Positions 36,689 to 46,884 of a stretch of DNA of 64,000 nucleotides are shown here, piece after piece. Source of the stretch: Senegalia massiliensis (lineage in GTDB: Bacteria; Bacillota; Clostridia; Tissierellales; SIT17). Under the pieces are notes generated by a model. It did not search any database and was not told the origin of the DNA. It saw only the letters and a program-made list of their open reading frames with translations. The first letter of the stretch is position 1; each line of letters starts with the position of its first letter. Where the stretch lies: contig NZ_LR130786.1 of assembly GCF_900626135.1 (NCBI RefSeq), forward strand, positions 697,767-761,766, in the 5' to 3' direction. A program made the translations under genes and the position numbers.

Positions 36689-38146
36689 TTAGAAATTTAA
36701 TCTAAATTTTTTTGCCTCATTCCATAATTTATCCATATCTTCTAAATTGCTTTCTTCTAATGTTTTTCCTTGTTTTAAAATTGTATCTTCTATATATTTA
36801 AATCTAGATATGAATTTATGTATGGTTCTATTTAAAGCAGTCTCAGGATTAACATTTAAAAATCTTCCAAAATTTATTATTGCAAATAAAAGATCTCCAA
36901 ATTCATCTTCTATGTTTTCAATTACTTTTTGATCTATAGCAACTTTTAATTCTATTATTTCTTCTTGAATCTTTTTATATGCATCTTCTTTATAGTCCCA
37001 ATCAAATCCAACTTTAGATGCTTTTTTTTGAATCTTATATGCTTTTAAAAGTGTTGGAAATTCTTTAGGTATACTCATCATACTTTCAGTAATAGTATTT
37101 ATGCCTTTATTTTTATTTTTTAATTTGTCCCAATTATCACTTATATCATCTACACTATTTACTAAAGTATCAGAAAACACATGAGGATGTCTATAAATCA
37201 TCTTATTTGAAATAGAGCTTATAACGTGCCAAATATTAAAATACCCTTCTTCTCTGGCTATTTGACTTAGAAAAACTATTTGTAACAATAAATCTCCTAG
37301 TTCTTCTTCTAAAGCATCTATATCATCTCTATCTATTGCATCAACTACTTCATAAGATTCTTCTATTAAATATTCTCTTAAAGATTCAAAAGTTTGTTCA
37401 TTATCCCACATACAACCATCTTTACTTCTTAATCTTTCCATTATCTCAATAAGATTATTCATGTCATATGAATTTTTATTACTATTTATCTTTGGAATAT
37501 ATATAGTTGAATCATGATTATAGTCATTAAGTCTATCTAATTTATATAATGATATAGAGTACTTTTTTTTCTTTAAGAAACTGCTTATTATTTCAATAGG
37601 ATGATTATCACTATAAATTTCCTCTAAATGTACTTTTATTTCTGATGCAATAAGATTATCATAAATTCCAAAAATTATCAAATCACTATTTAAATCTAAA
37701 GTAGTCGCTTTTATATCTGAAGCATCTATCACTTTAATATTACTTGTCATAGGTTTTTCTAATATATTAAATACATTTTCTATAAAACCACCATTATTAT
37801 AAATATTAATTTTAATTTGTTTGTCAATTTGATGATTCAATAATATCTGAGTAACCTTATCAAATAACAAAGGACTTTTAGGAACACAATAGTTGATAAC
37901 AGAATATTTCTTGCTATTTTCTATTAAATCATTGGCGATATTAATATATACATTATCAAAATCTTCTTCAGTCTCATATATATGATCATAAGATGAGTAA
38001 TCAATATTTTCTTCATTCAAATAATCTATAATTGAGCTTTTATCTGTTCTAAAGAAATTCTTATGTTTTTCTAAAGCCTTTATACTTTTAAAATTCAAAT
38101 CACTAATGTCACCAAATCCCAAACCAATTATATTTATTATTGACAT
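36689..38146 (-). CDS. yabN: YabN-type protein: degenerate methylase domain fused to MazG
   Basis: About 485 residues. N-terminal half (1-220) aligns in layout with tetrapyrrole/SAM methylases, but key motifs are altered (see findings). C-terminal half is MazG, an all-alpha NTP pyrophosphohydrolase in two copies: MERLRSKDGCMWDNEQTFES, LIEESYEVVDAI and LEEELGDLLLQIVF in the first, with the metal-binding glutamates, then EEIIELKVAI and EDEFGDLLFAI in the second. MazG probably removes aberrant nucleotides. Start is ATG 38146, since GGAGG lies inside the longer frame. Neighbours match Bacillus yabM-yabN-yabO. Confidence 0.9.
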   Translation of the reverse strand: MSIINIIGLGFGDISDLNFKSIKALEKHKNFFRTDKSSIIDYLNEENIDYSSYDHIYETEEDFDNVYINIANDLIENSKKYSVINYCVPKSPLLFDKVTQILLNHQIDKQIKINIYNNGGFIENVFNILEKPMTSNIKVIDASDIKATTLDLNSDLIIFGIYDNLIASEIKVHLEEIYSDNHPIEIISSFLKKKKYSISLYKLDRLNDYNHDSTIYIPKINSNKNSYDMNNLIEIMERLRSKDGCMWDNEQTFESLREYLIEESYEVVDAIDRDDIDALEEELGDLLLQIVFLSQIAREEGYFNIWHVISSISNKMIYRHPHVFSDTLVNSVDDISDNWDKLKNKNKGINTITESMMSIPKEFPTLLKAYKIQKKASKVGFDWDYKEDAYKKIQEEIIELKVAIDQKVIENIEDEFGDLLFAIINFGRFLNVNPETALNRTIHKFISRFKYIEDTILKQGKTLEESNLEDMDKLWNEAKKFRLNF

Positions 38147-38224
38147 AAAAACCTCCATAAGCTTTAAAGAGAGTAAGCATCAGTCTCTTTTAAGTATATT
38201 GCTAAATTAATATAAAATCAAGTA

Positions 38225-39841
38225 CTATCTTCTAAGTAAACCTATTTTTTTCAATTTTATAGCTAATTTATTTCCTCCAGGTAGCAATTCAAAGTCTTTG
38301 CTTGTTATAGTTGATGTTAAAAGTAAAGCAAATCCATAACTAATTCCTCCAAGTCCAATTGCAGTTAATGTAGCTAATCTAGAACCAATAAATCCATCTA
38401 ATAAATTATAGCTTAATGATACAATTAAAGTCATTATAGCTACTGATAGAATAGGCTTGAAAAATAAATCTATTAAATTAAATCGAATTCTTGCATACTT
38501 CTTTACAGCTCTTAAATTTAAAAATGAAGCTATCATATAAGCTGTAATTGTACTTACTGCTGCTCCTTTAACTCCAACTCCAGGTATTCCAGTTAATACA
38601 TATACTATTACCACTTTTGCTAGTGCTCCAATTATAAGATTCCTCACAGGAATAAAGGCTTTTCCCATACCTTGAAGTATAGCAGTAAGTGATTGAACTA
38701 AAGTCAAAAATATTACACTGAAAGATAGTACCCTAAGTATAGAACCTGCACTTTCTTGAACTTCAATTGGATTGCTAAAATAAAGTAATTTTATAATAGG
38801 TTCAGCTAATATAAAAAGTCCCATAGCTGCTGGAAGTCCAATGAGCAAAGTAACCCTTATTCCTGAACTGGCAGTTTTTTTAACTTCACTAAATTTTCTT
38901 CTAGCAAAAGCTGTTGATATAGCTGGTACAAGACTTGACCCTATTGCAACTGAAAATACTTGAGGAAAGTTTATTAAAGTTTGTGCCATTCCTGTAAGTT
39001 GACCATATAATCCTGAAGCTTCTTTTTCAGTATAACCTATGTCTTGGAGCCTTCTCATAACAATTGCAACATCTATTGTTCCAAAAAGTGGTACAACTGA
39101 AGCACCTATTGTAATTGGTATAGCTATTACTAATATACTTTTTATTATTTGAGAAGTATCTTGTTTTTTAAATCTTTCTGATCTTCTTATTTCTCTTCTA
39201 ATTTTATTTTTTCTTTTTAAATAAATATATATAATAGTAATACTTCCTAAAAGGGCCCCTGCTGAAGCACCAAAGGAAGCTCCACCTGCTGCCATAGGAA
39301 GCCCTTTATCAAATCTAAGAATTAATGCAACTAATAATAATCCCATTCCTACTCTTGCAAGTTGTTCTATTACTTGTGATAAAGCAGTAGGTGTCATATC
39401 CTGCCTACCTTGAAAATACCCTCTAAAAGCTGACATTATAGGTGTAAATAAAAGTGCAGGTGCAAGTGCTATAAGTGCATAATAAGCATTTGAGTTACCT
39501 ATTTTATCAGCTATAGTTTTTGCTCCTAAGAATACAAATGATGAAGTTAATATCCCACCAATTAAAAGCCCTATAAAAGATATTCTAAATATCCTTTGCG
39601 CTCCTCTATAATCACCAATAGAATTTTTTTCTGATACTAATTTGGCTATAGCAACAGGTATTCCTGCTGTTGAAAGTGCAAACATAAGTGTATATATTGG
39701 ATAAGCAGCTTGATAATAACCCATTCCAGTATCACCTATCATATTTGCTAGAGGTATTCTATATACTGCTCCTAATATTTTAACAAGAAAACCAGCTATA
39801 CTTAATATAGCAGCCCCTTTTAAAAAATTATCTTTACTCAT
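38225..39841 (-). CDS. Lipid/polysaccharide flippase (SpoVB/YabM-like)
   Basis: Membrane protein of the MOP exporter superfamily, 538 residues, about 14 transmembrane helices. The start FLKGAAILSIAGFLVKILGA, then YRIPLANMIGDTGMGYYQAA and TAGIPVAIAKLVSEK, matches SpoVB/YabM proteins that flip lipid-linked wall precursors; in Bacillus yabM lies next to spoVT as here. A role in cortex or wall synthesis is the best guess. SD TAGGAGG. Confidence 0.9.
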   Translation of the reverse strand: MSKDNFLKGAAILSIAGFLVKILGAVYRIPLANMIGDTGMGYYQAAYPIYTLMFALSTAGIPVAIAKLVSEKNSIGDYRGAQRIFRISFIGLLIGGILTSSFVFLGAKTIADKIGNSNAYYALIALAPALLFTPIMSAFRGYFQGRQDMTPTALSQVIEQLARVGMGLLLVALILRFDKGLPMAAGGASFGASAGALLGSITIIYIYLKRKNKIRREIRRSERFKKQDTSQIIKSILVIAIPITIGASVVPLFGTIDVAIVMRRLQDIGYTEKEASGLYGQLTGMAQTLINFPQVFSVAIGSSLVPAISTAFARRKFSEVKKTASSGIRVTLLIGLPAAMGLFILAEPIIKLLYFSNPIEVQESAGSILRVLSFSVIFLTLVQSLTAILQGMGKAFIPVRNLIIGALAKVVIVYVLTGIPGVGVKGAAVSTITAYMIASFLNLRAVKKYARIRFNLIDLFFKPILSVAIMTLIVSLSYNLLDGFIGSRLATLTAIGLGGISYGFALLLTSTITSKDFELLPGGNKLAIKLKKIGLLRR

Positions 39842-39920
39842 TTATTTGTTCCTCCTAATATTATCTCTAAAACCAATACTTTGATTATATCAGAAAGTTT
39901 ATAGGTTGAAAACAAAAAAC

Positions 39921-39958
39921 AATAATAAATACCTACCATAAGGTAGGCACTTATTATT
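39921..39958 (-). terminator. Terminator of spoVT
   Basis: Stem of GCCTACCTTA / TGGTAGGT plus AT-rich outer arms, followed on the minus strand by TTTTTTG; overlaps the spoVT stop. Confidence 0.85.
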
Positions 39959-40505
39959 GCTCCATTTGTTTTGATAAAAAGCGAGATGCTGTCTCGCAAA
40001 GTTTTACTTCTAATTCGCCCATCTTATTATTAGACTCTTTCGATAATAATATAACTGCTCCAATAGGATCTCCTTGAGTTACTATTGGTGATATGACTTG
40101 AGATGTATAATTATCAGGATTATATTCCTCTGCAGTTATACGTATAGGTTTTGTATTACCTTCAGTTAAATATATTTCTTTTCCTTCAATTAACTTTTCA
40201 AGTTCAGGACTTAATCTTTTATTTAAATAACCTTTTTTTGTGCCTCCAGATATTGCTATAATATTATCTCTATCTGAAATTAAAGTAGTATAACCTGTAG
40301 TTTCATTTAAAGAATCTGCATATTCACTTGCAAACTCATTTAATTCTCCTATTGGAGAATATTTCTTCAAGATTACTTCTCCTTGTCTATCAGTAAATAT
40401 CTCTAAAGGATCTCCTTCTCTTATTCTAAGTGTTCTTCTAATTTCTTTTGGTATAACTACCCTTCCTAAATCATCTATCCTTCTAACTATTCCTGTAGCT
40501 TTCAT
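39954..40505 (-). CDS. spoVT: Stage V sporulation protein T (SpoVT)
   Basis: Transcription factor that modulates SigG-dependent forespore genes. 183 residues: an N-terminal AbrB-type swapped-hairpin domain (MKATGIVRRIDDLGRVVIPK, then RTLRIREGDPLEIF) and a C-terminal GAF-like domain (about 55-183) that binds an unknown ligand. Very high conservation in the first 50 residues makes the assignment firm. SD CAGGAGG. No convincing SigG promoter was found. Confidence 0.97.
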   Translation of the reverse strand: MKATGIVRRIDDLGRVVIPKEIRRTLRIREGDPLEIFTDRQGEVILKKYSPIGELNEFASEYADSLNETTGYTTLISDRDNIIAISGGTKKGYLNKRLSPELEKLIEGKEIYLTEGNTKPIRITAEEYNPDNYTSQVISPIVTQGDPIGAVILLSKESNNKMGELEVKLCETASRFLSKQMEQ

Positions 40506-40598
40506 TTTATTCCTCCTGTAAAATTAATATGTATTCAAGTTAGAATTATTATTTTACTATTTGCCATTTTTTATACATCATAGATAATTTTTTCTATA

Positions 40599-40630
40599 AA
40601 AATAAAACTGCCATATGGCAGTTTTATTTT
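40599..40630 (-). terminator. Terminator of prsA
   Basis: Perfect 32-base palindrome centred on CCATATGG (arm AAAATAAAACTGCCAT) with A/T flanks, immediately after the prsA stop codon. Confidence 0.85.
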
Positions 40631-41697
40631 TATTCGCTTTCTTGTTGTTGATTTTCTTTGTTTTCATCTTGATTTTGACTTTCTTCTGAATTGTTATCAT
40701 CTTTCTTTTCTTCTTCTGAATTTTCATCAGTATTATTTTCTTTATTTTTTTCTGCTTCTTTTTCAAAATCAATCAATATCTCTGTATCTGCTTCTTCTAT
40801 TAACTCTTGAGCTCTTTCATTAAATTTCTCGCCTTTTAATTTTTCTTTTATTTCTTCCTCATTTGCTTCTAATCCTTTTTTCTCATCAGTAACTTTTATT
40901 ATGTGATATCCATATTCACTTTTTATTGGTTCTGATACTTCTCCCTTTTTAAGTTTAAATGCTGCATCTTTAAATTCTGGAACTAAATTTGCATCTTTAC
41001 CAAAAAATCCTAAGTTCCCTGCATTTTGTTCTGCACTTGGATCAGTAGAATATTTTTTTGCAAGTTCTGCAAAATCTTTCCCTTCTTCTATCTTGCTTTT
41101 AACTTCTTCTGCTTCTTCTGTAGTATCTACTAAAATATGACTTGCTTGTATTTTGTCATATGATTCTTTATTAGCTTCATACTCTTCTTTTACAGACTCT
41201 TCATCTATTTTAACTAATTTATCCATAAGTTTATTAATTTTCATACCTTGTTTATACATTTCTTCAAAATATTCTTCTGAAATTCCTAGTTGGTCTAAAT
41301 AATCATTAAAATTCTTTTTTGTTTCTTCTGTATTTCTAAATTCTTCTAATTCTTTATCTAATTCTTTATCTGTTACTTCAATTTCTTCATCATCAGCTTT
41401 TTGAAGTAACACTCTTTGATTTATTAAATCTTGTAACGAGCTTTGCTTTAATTGTTGCTCATAAGTGAATTCACTGCCTTCTATAACTTGATCCCACATT
41501 TCAGGAGCAATATAACCACTTAACTCTGCTTCTTTCTTTCTATAATCTACATATTTATCAAGTTCATCTTCTGTAATATTTTCATCATTAACTTTTGCAA
41601 CAGCTTCTTCTGTTTTTTCATCGCTACATGCTGATATAAATACAGATACTGTGATTAGCAATATCAAAGCCCAAATCACTCTTTTATTTTTAATCAA
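40630..41697 (-). CDS. prsA: PrsA-like foldase lipoprotein (parvulin-type PPIase)
   Basis: Extracellular, membrane-tethered chaperone for secreted proteins. About 355 residues. Signal peptide with lipobox ISAC (Cys24 from the chosen start). SurA-like N-terminal helices, then a rotamase domain with IQASHILVDTTEEAEEV, DFAELAKKYSTDPSA, GNLGFFGKDANLVPEF and YGYHIIKV. The last 40 residues are an extremely Glu, Gln, Asn and Asp-rich tail. AAGGAG precedes both an ATG pair and a TTG; TTG 41697 has the best spacing. Located between spoVT and mfd. Confidence 0.92.
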   Translation of the reverse strand: MIKNKRVIWALILLITVSVFISACSDEKTEEAVAKVNDENITEDELDKYVDYRKKEAELSGYIAPEMWDQVIEGSEFTYEQQLKQSSLQDLINQRVLLQKADDEEIEVTDKELDKELEEFRNTEETKKNFNDYLDQLGISEEYFEEMYKQGMKINKLMDKLVKIDEESVKEEYEANKESYDKIQASHILVDTTEEAEEVKSKIEEGKDFAELAKKYSTDPSAEQNAGNLGFFGKDANLVPEFKDAAFKLKKGEVSEPIKSEYGYHIIKVTDEKKGLEANEEEIKEKLKGEKFNERAQELIEEADTEILIDFEKEAEKNKENNTDENSEEEKKDDNNSEESQNQDENKENQQQESE

Positions 41698-41748
41698 ATA
41701 CATCATCTCCTTAATTTATACTATACTAACTCATTATATATTATTTTT

Positions 41749-44700
41749 TTAGTTCTTTAAACTCTTTATCTTTTCAAATATCTCTTCTAATGCTGTAAGT
41801 ATCTTATCTTGTGAAGTATTATTAAGTTTATATTTCACTGCAGGAGTACTAGATAAATCAAATGTCATCCTTCGTCCAAAACTATCATATAATGCATTTA
41901 TCATTTCAGGATTCATCTTAGAATTTTTATCAAATTCAAGTATAAGAATATCATCCTTTTGTGACAGATTTGTGAACATCAATTTGTTTGCAATAGATTT
42001 TATATATCCAATCCTAAGTAAATTATCTACAGGTCTTGGTATATCGCCATATCTATCAATTAACTCTTCTAATAAATCTCTATATTCTTCTTTATCATCA
42101 ATAGATGTAATTCTCTTATACATCCTTATTTTTTGTTCTGCATTTTGTATATATTTATTAGGAATGTAAGCATCCACATTAACTTCTACTGTAGTTTCTA
42201 CTCTTTCAGTATCAATATTACCTTTTAATTTATTTACTGTTTCTTCTAAGTATTTAACATATAAATCATATCCTATTAAAGTCATATGTCCATGTTGTTC
42301 CGCTCCTAATATGTTTCCAGCACCTCTTATTTCTAAATCTCTCATAGCTATCTTAAAGCCTGATCCAAACTCTGTAAATTCTTTTATAGCTTTTAACCTT
42401 TTTTCAGCTACTTCTGTTAACACCTTATCTTTTTCATAAGTAAAATAAGAAAATGCAATTCTATTTGATCTACCAACTCTACCTCTTAATTGATATAATT
42501 GAGATAATCCCATTTTATCTGCATCGTATATTATCATAGTATTTACATTTGATATATCAAGTCCAGTTTCAATTATAGTAGTACAAACTAATACATCATA
42601 TTCACCATTCATGAAATCAAGCATTACTTTTTCAAGTTCTCTTTCACTCATCTGACCATGAGCTACAACTATTCTTATTTCAGGCAATAATTCCTTTAAT
42701 CTAGCTGCAATTTTTCTGATACCACGAACTCTATTATATACAAAATATACTTGACCTTTTCTATTTACTTCTTTTAATATAGCTTCCTTGATCATATTTT
42801 CATTATACTCAACTACATAAGTTTGAACAGGATATCTTTCTTCAGGTGGTTCTTCTATTACAGACATGTCCCTTGCTCCTATTAGTGCCATATGAAGGGT
42901 TCTTGGTATAGGAGTAGCAGTAAGTGTTAATACATCTACTGATTCTTTTATTTCTTTTATTGTCTCTTTATGTTTTACACCAAATCTTTGCTCTTCATCT
43001 ACAATCAAGAGTCCTAAGTCCTTATATTTTACATCTTTCGTAAGTAGTCTATGTGTACCAACTATTACATCTATATTTCCACTTTTTAAATCTTTAATTA
43101 TCTCTTTTTGTCTTTTAGGTGTTCTAAAGCGACTTAGCATTTCAACATTAATAGGAAAATCACTAAATCTTTCTACCATAGTATTAAAATGCTGTTGTGC
43201 AAGTATTGTAGTAGGTACAAGCATGGCTACTTGTTTGCCATCTAAAGTAGCTTTAAATGCAGCTCTCAGAGCTACCTCTGTTTTTCCATATCCTACATCT
43301 CCACATAGTAGTCTATCCATAGGAGATGGTTTTTCCATATCACTTTTAATATCTTCTATACATTTAATTTGATCTTCTGTTTCTTCATATGGAAATGTGT
43401 CTTCAAATTGATTTTGCCAAGGTTGATCTTTAGAAAAACTAAAGCCTTTTACTGTTCTTCTTTTTGCATAAAGCTCTAATAGGTCTATTGCCATTTCTTT
43501 TATAGCTTTTTTAACTTTACTTTTAGTTCTAGCCCATTCTCCACTTCCTAATTTACTTACTTTAGTTTTGCCTACTTCACTTCCAATATATTTTTGAATT
43601 AAATCCATTTGATCAACTGGTATATATAGTCTATCTTTTCCTGAATATCTTACAGATAGGTAATCTTTTTTTATTCCATCTACTACTAGTTGTTCCATTC
43701 CAATATATTTACCTATACCATGATTTTCATGTACTACATAGTCTCCTACTTTTAAATCTCTAAAGGAGCTTATATTTTTTTGATCTTTTTTATTTTTCTT
43801 TCTTCTTTTTCTTTTTATAGTTCCAAAAACTTCTTTATCGCTTATTATCATAAATTTAATATCAGGATACTCAAAACCAGATGCTATAGTTCCGGGAACT
43901 ATAACTACTTGGCCTGTCTTTATATCTATATCATAAGTATCAGAATAAATATTATCTATACTCTTTTCTTTTAAATTTTTAGATAATCTCTTTCCCCTTT
44001 CATCAGTTCCTGATAATATAACTATTTTATATCCTTTATATCTTAAACGATTCAATTCATCTTTTAATATATCCAGTTTACTATGAAATGCTTGAACAGA
44101 TTTAGTAGATATACTTACTATCTTTTTAGGTTTAAAATCCTTATTATTTTTAAGTAATCCAGTCATAGTAACTACATTTCTAGAATTTAACATTTCAATT
44201 ATTTGTTCATAATTATAAAAAATATCTTTATGGGAATTTAATACCTCACCTGATTCATAAAGATCTCTATATTTTTCTAAAAAATCATCATTTAATGACT
44301 TTATATTTTCACTTATTCTATTTGGTTCATCTACTAAAATTGTACTATTACTTTTAATATAAGTAATTATATTAGATAAATTTTCTATCATATAAGGTAA
44401 TATAATATCTAAATTTTCTATTGAAAGATTACTATCAATTCGTTCAATATAGTATTTAAATTTTTCTTCTAAATTTTCAGCTTTTTGTTCTTCTTTATTT
44501 AATTTAAATTTCTTTAACGTACTATTTAACTCTTTTTTAATTTTTTCTTTTATACTTTCTTTAAACTGTTCTTCTATAAATATTTCTTTAGCTGGAGTAA
44601 TTTTAGCCACAGTAAAGTTTTCTATTGAACGTTGATCTTTCAAGCTAAATGTTCTTATAGAATCTACCTCATCATCAAATAATTCAACTCTAAAAGGATA

Positions 44701-45264
44701 TTCATTTGTTGTAGGAAAGAAATCTATTATTCCACCTCTTACACTAAACTGCCCATGTCCTTCTATCATATCTACTCTTTCATATCCTTGAACTATAAGT
44801 GAATTTATAATTTCATCTAAATTTAAGCTATCACCAAAATTTATTTCTTTCTTATATTTCTTAAATATATCCTTTTTCATAACTCTATTTAAAATAGATT
44901 CAATACTCGCAACTACTATGATATTTTCTTCATTAATAAGTCTATCTAATACTTTAAGTCTTTGGTTTGAAATATCATGACTAACTGCATCAAAATCATA
45001 AAAAACTAATTGTCTAGCAGGATAAATCTCAGAATTTTGTGCATCAAACAATGCTAAATCTTCTATTATTGATTTAGCTCTTAATTCATCATAAGTTATT
45101 ATAAGCACTTGTCCTTTTAAATCTTCTTTTACAGCATATGCTATATGTGATATATTTTCTTTAGATAATCCATGAAGAGATATAGGTGACAATTTATTTT
45201 TTAAATTTTTTATTAATTCATTGTAAGAAGCAAGATTATTCAATTGCTCTTTAAACACATTCAT
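41749..45264 (-). CDS. mfd: Transcription-repair coupling factor Mfd
   Basis: Displaces RNA polymerase stalled at DNA lesions and recruits UvrA. About 1171 residues. N-terminal UvrB-homology module, CarD-like polymerase interaction domain (KVGDYVVHENHGIGKYIG, about 510-570), SF2 motor with Walker A GDVGYGKTE, DEEQRFG, TATPIPRTLHMAL and QLRGRVGRSNR, then the C-terminal D7 domain. Start is ATG 45264 with AGGAG 8 bases before it; a GTG three codons upstream overlaps the SD. A palindrome lies just upstream (45291-45312). Confidence 0.98.
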   Translation of the reverse strand: MNVFKEQLNNLASYNELIKNLKNKLSPISLHGLSKENISHIAYAVKEDLKGQVLIITYDELRAKSIIEDLALFDAQNSEIYPARQLVFYDFDAVSHDISNQRLKVLDRLINEENIIVVASIESILNRVMKKDIFKKYKKEINFGDSLNLDEIINSLIVQGYERVDMIEGHGQFSVRGGIIDFFPTTNEYPFRVELFDDEVDSIRTFSLKDQRSIENFTVAKITPAKEIFIEEQFKESIKEKIKKELNSTLKKFKLNKEEQKAENLEEKFKYYIERIDSNLSIENLDIILPYMIENLSNIITYIKSNSTILVDEPNRISENIKSLNDDFLEKYRDLYESGEVLNSHKDIFYNYEQIIEMLNSRNVVTMTGLLKNNKDFKPKKIVSISTKSVQAFHSKLDILKDELNRLRYKGYKIVILSGTDERGKRLSKNLKEKSIDNIYSDTYDIDIKTGQVVIVPGTIASGFEYPDIKFMIISDKEVFGTIKRKRRKKNKKDQKNISSFRDLKVGDYVVHENHGIGKYIGMEQLVVDGIKKDYLSVRYSGKDRLYIPVDQMDLIQKYIGSEVGKTKVSKLGSGEWARTKSKVKKAIKEMAIDLLELYAKRRTVKGFSFSKDQPWQNQFEDTFPYEETEDQIKCIEDIKSDMEKPSPMDRLLCGDVGYGKTEVALRAAFKATLDGKQVAMLVPTTILAQQHFNTMVERFSDFPINVEMLSRFRTPKRQKEIIKDLKSGNIDVIVGTHRLLTKDVKYKDLGLLIVDEEQRFGVKHKETIKEIKESVDVLTLTATPIPRTLHMALIGARDMSVIEEPPEERYPVQTYVVEYNENMIKEAILKEVNRKGQVYFVYNRVRGIRKIAARLKELLPEIRIVVAHGQMSERELEKVMLDFMNGEYDVLVCTTIIETGLDISNVNTMIIYDADKMGLSQLYQLRGRVGRSNRIAFSYFTYEKDKVLTEVAEKRLKAIKEFTEFGSGFKIAMRDLEIRGAGNILGAEQHGHMTLIGYDLYVKYLEETVNKLKGNIDTERVETTVEVNVDAYIPNKYIQNAEQKIRMYKRITSIDDKEEYRDLLEELIDRYGDIPRPVDNLLRIGYIKSIANKLMFTNLSQKDDILILEFDKNSKMNPEMINALYDSFGRRMTFDLSSTPAVKYKLNNTSQDKILTALEEIFEKIKSLKN

Positions 45265-45290
45265 TTGACACACTCCTTAAAATACCTTTA

Positions 45291-45312
45291 GCCTAGGATT
45301 TAAATCCTAGGC
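45291..45312. repeat. Perfect 22-base palindrome between pth and mfd
   Basis: GCCTAGGATTT followed by its exact reverse complement. It sits about 10 bases upstream of the mfd SD, has no T-run behind it on the minus strand, and so looks more like an RNA processing hairpin or protein site than a terminator. Confidence 0.8.
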
Positions 45313-45331
45313 AATTAAGTATTTTATATCT

Positions 45332-45892
45332 TTAACTATTATACATATTCATTGCTCGTTCTATATCTGAATTCATAATTTCTTCTACTGCTTTAGCAGC
45401 ATTTAAAATAGCTTCATCAATTAATTCTCTATCTTCTTTGTTAAATCCACCTAAAACATGACTAATTAAATCTTTATCATAATTAGGTTTCCCTATACCA
45501 ATTCTAATTCTTGGAAATTTATCATCTTTTAAATGATATATTACTGATTTCATTCCATTATGACTTCCTGCACTACCTTTTTTCCTAATCCTAAGATTAC
45601 CAACAGGTATATCTATATCATCATAAATTACAATAATATTTTCTACAGGAAGCTTATAAAAATCTGAAAATCCTCTAACTGTAATACCACTGTCATTCAT
45701 ATAGGTTTGAGGTTTTATAAGCAATACTTTTTCTCCCTTTATATTAGCTTCTCCATATACAGATTGATGCTTTATCTTATTTACTTTAACTCCTAGTCTT
45801 TCAGATAAAATATCTATAGTATCAAAACCTACATTATGCTTAGTATTACTATACTTCTTTCCTGGATTACCCAGGCCTACTACTAAATACAA
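45332..45892 (-). CDS. pth: Peptidyl-tRNA hydrolase
   Basis: Recycles tRNA from prematurely released peptidyl-tRNA. About 186 residues. LVVGLGNPGKKYSNTKHNVGF holds the catalytic histidine (shown here as GNPGKKYSNTKHNVGF); LLIKPQTYMNDSG, IVIYDDIDIPVG with the catalytic aspartate and KGSAGSHNGMKS follow. Start is TTG 45892, nine bases after AAGGAG, giving YLVVGLGNPG as in homologues; the TTG three codons earlier touches the SD. Gene order prs-pth-mfd is conserved. Confidence 0.96.
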   Translation of the reverse strand: MYLVVGLGNPGKKYSNTKHNVGFDTIDILSERLGVKVNKIKHQSVYGEANIKGEKVLLIKPQTYMNDSGITVRGFSDFYKLPVENIIVIYDDIDIPVGNLRIRKKGSAGSHNGMKSVIYHLKDDKFPRIRIGIGKPNYDKDLISHVLGGFNKEDRELIDEAILNAAKAVEEIMNSDIERAMNMYNS

Positions 45893-45911
45893 CTTTTTCA
45901 ACTCCTTAATT

Positions 45912-46865
45912 TTACTTGAAAAGTTTACTTACTGATTTGTTTGCATATATTCTATTTATAGCATCTGCAAATAAAGGTGCTATTGATACTACTTCAATTT
46001 TGTCTATTTGTTTTTCTTCAGGTAAAGGTATAGAATCTGTTACTATTAATTTCTCTATCATTGAATCTTTTAATCTTTCTATAGCAGGACCTGATAATAC
46101 TGGATGAGTACAAGCTGCATATACTTTTTTAGCTCCAAAATCCTTTAATACTTTAGCTGCTTTTGCCATAGAACCAGCAGTATCAATAATATCATCTACT
46201 ATTATTACATCTTTATTCTTTACATCTCCAATTATATTCATAACCTCAGCTACATTTGCTTTAGGTCTTCTCTTTTCTATTATAGCTATAGGTAAGTCAA
46301 CTATACTTGCAAAGTTTCTTGCTCTTCTAACTCCTCCTATATCAGGTGAAACTATAACAGTATCATTGTTAATTCTACCTTTGTCTATACAATCTCTTGC
46401 AAGAATTGGAACGCCTAATAAATGATCTACTGGTATATCAAAATACCCTTGTAACTGAGTTGCATGTAAATCAATTGCAACTACTCTATCTGCACCTGCT
46501 ACAGAAACTAAATCTGCTATTAATTTAGATGTAATTGGATCTCTTGCTTTTACTTTTCTATCTTGTCTAGCATACCCATAATAAGGTATTACTGCATTAA
46601 TTCTACCTGCTGATGCTCTTTTTAATGCATCAATCATTATTAAAAGCTCCATAAGATTCTCATTTACAGGAGGGTTTGTTGGTTGTATTACAAATACATC
46701 TGCACCTCTTACAGTTTCATTTATATTTACTGATATTTCACCGTCGCTAAATCTAGTTACTTCAGAATCACCTAAAGTCACTCCTGCTTCTTCACAAATT
46801 TTTTCAGCCAATTTTTTATTTGCATTACCTGAAAAAATCTTAATGTCTCTTCCCATCACTTGCAT
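45912..46865 (-). CDS. prs: Ribose-phosphate pyrophosphokinase
   Basis: Makes PRPP from ribose 5-phosphate and ATP for nucleotide, histidine and NAD synthesis. 317 residues from the chosen [59 protein letters not shown] and the PRPP loop [13 protein letters not shown] are present. The open frame extends 12 codons upstream, but AGGAGG encodes the Arg-Arg just before this ATG, so 46865 is the start and there is no overlap with glmU. PurR and hpt in this window both use PRPP. Confidence 0.97.
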   Translation of the reverse strand: MQVMGRDIKIFSGNANKKLAEKICEEAGVTLGDSEVTRFSDGEISVNINETVRGADVFVIQPTNPPVNENLMELLIMIDALKRASAGRINAVIPYYGYARQDRKVKARDPITSKLIADLVSVAGADRVVAIDLHATQLQGYFDIPVDHLLGVPILARDCIDKGRINNDTVIVSPDIGGVRRARNFASIVDLPIAIIEKRRPKANVAEVMNIIGDVKNKDVIIVDDIIDTAGSMAKAAKVLKDFGAKKVYAACTHPVLSGPAIERLKDSMIEKLIVTDSIPLPEEKQIDKIEVVSIAPLFADAINRIYANKSVSKLFK

Positions 46866-46884
46866 GTTAATCCTCCTAAAGTTA

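Noticed and set aside
40506-40560. SigG promoter before spoVT
   Set aside because: No pair of elements with correct spacing was found; TGAATA-like bases occur without a matching -10.
40578-40772. Lysine-rich 64-codon frame overlapping prsA
   Set aside because: It is the shifted frame of the Glu/Asn-rich prsA tail; low complexity and no SD.
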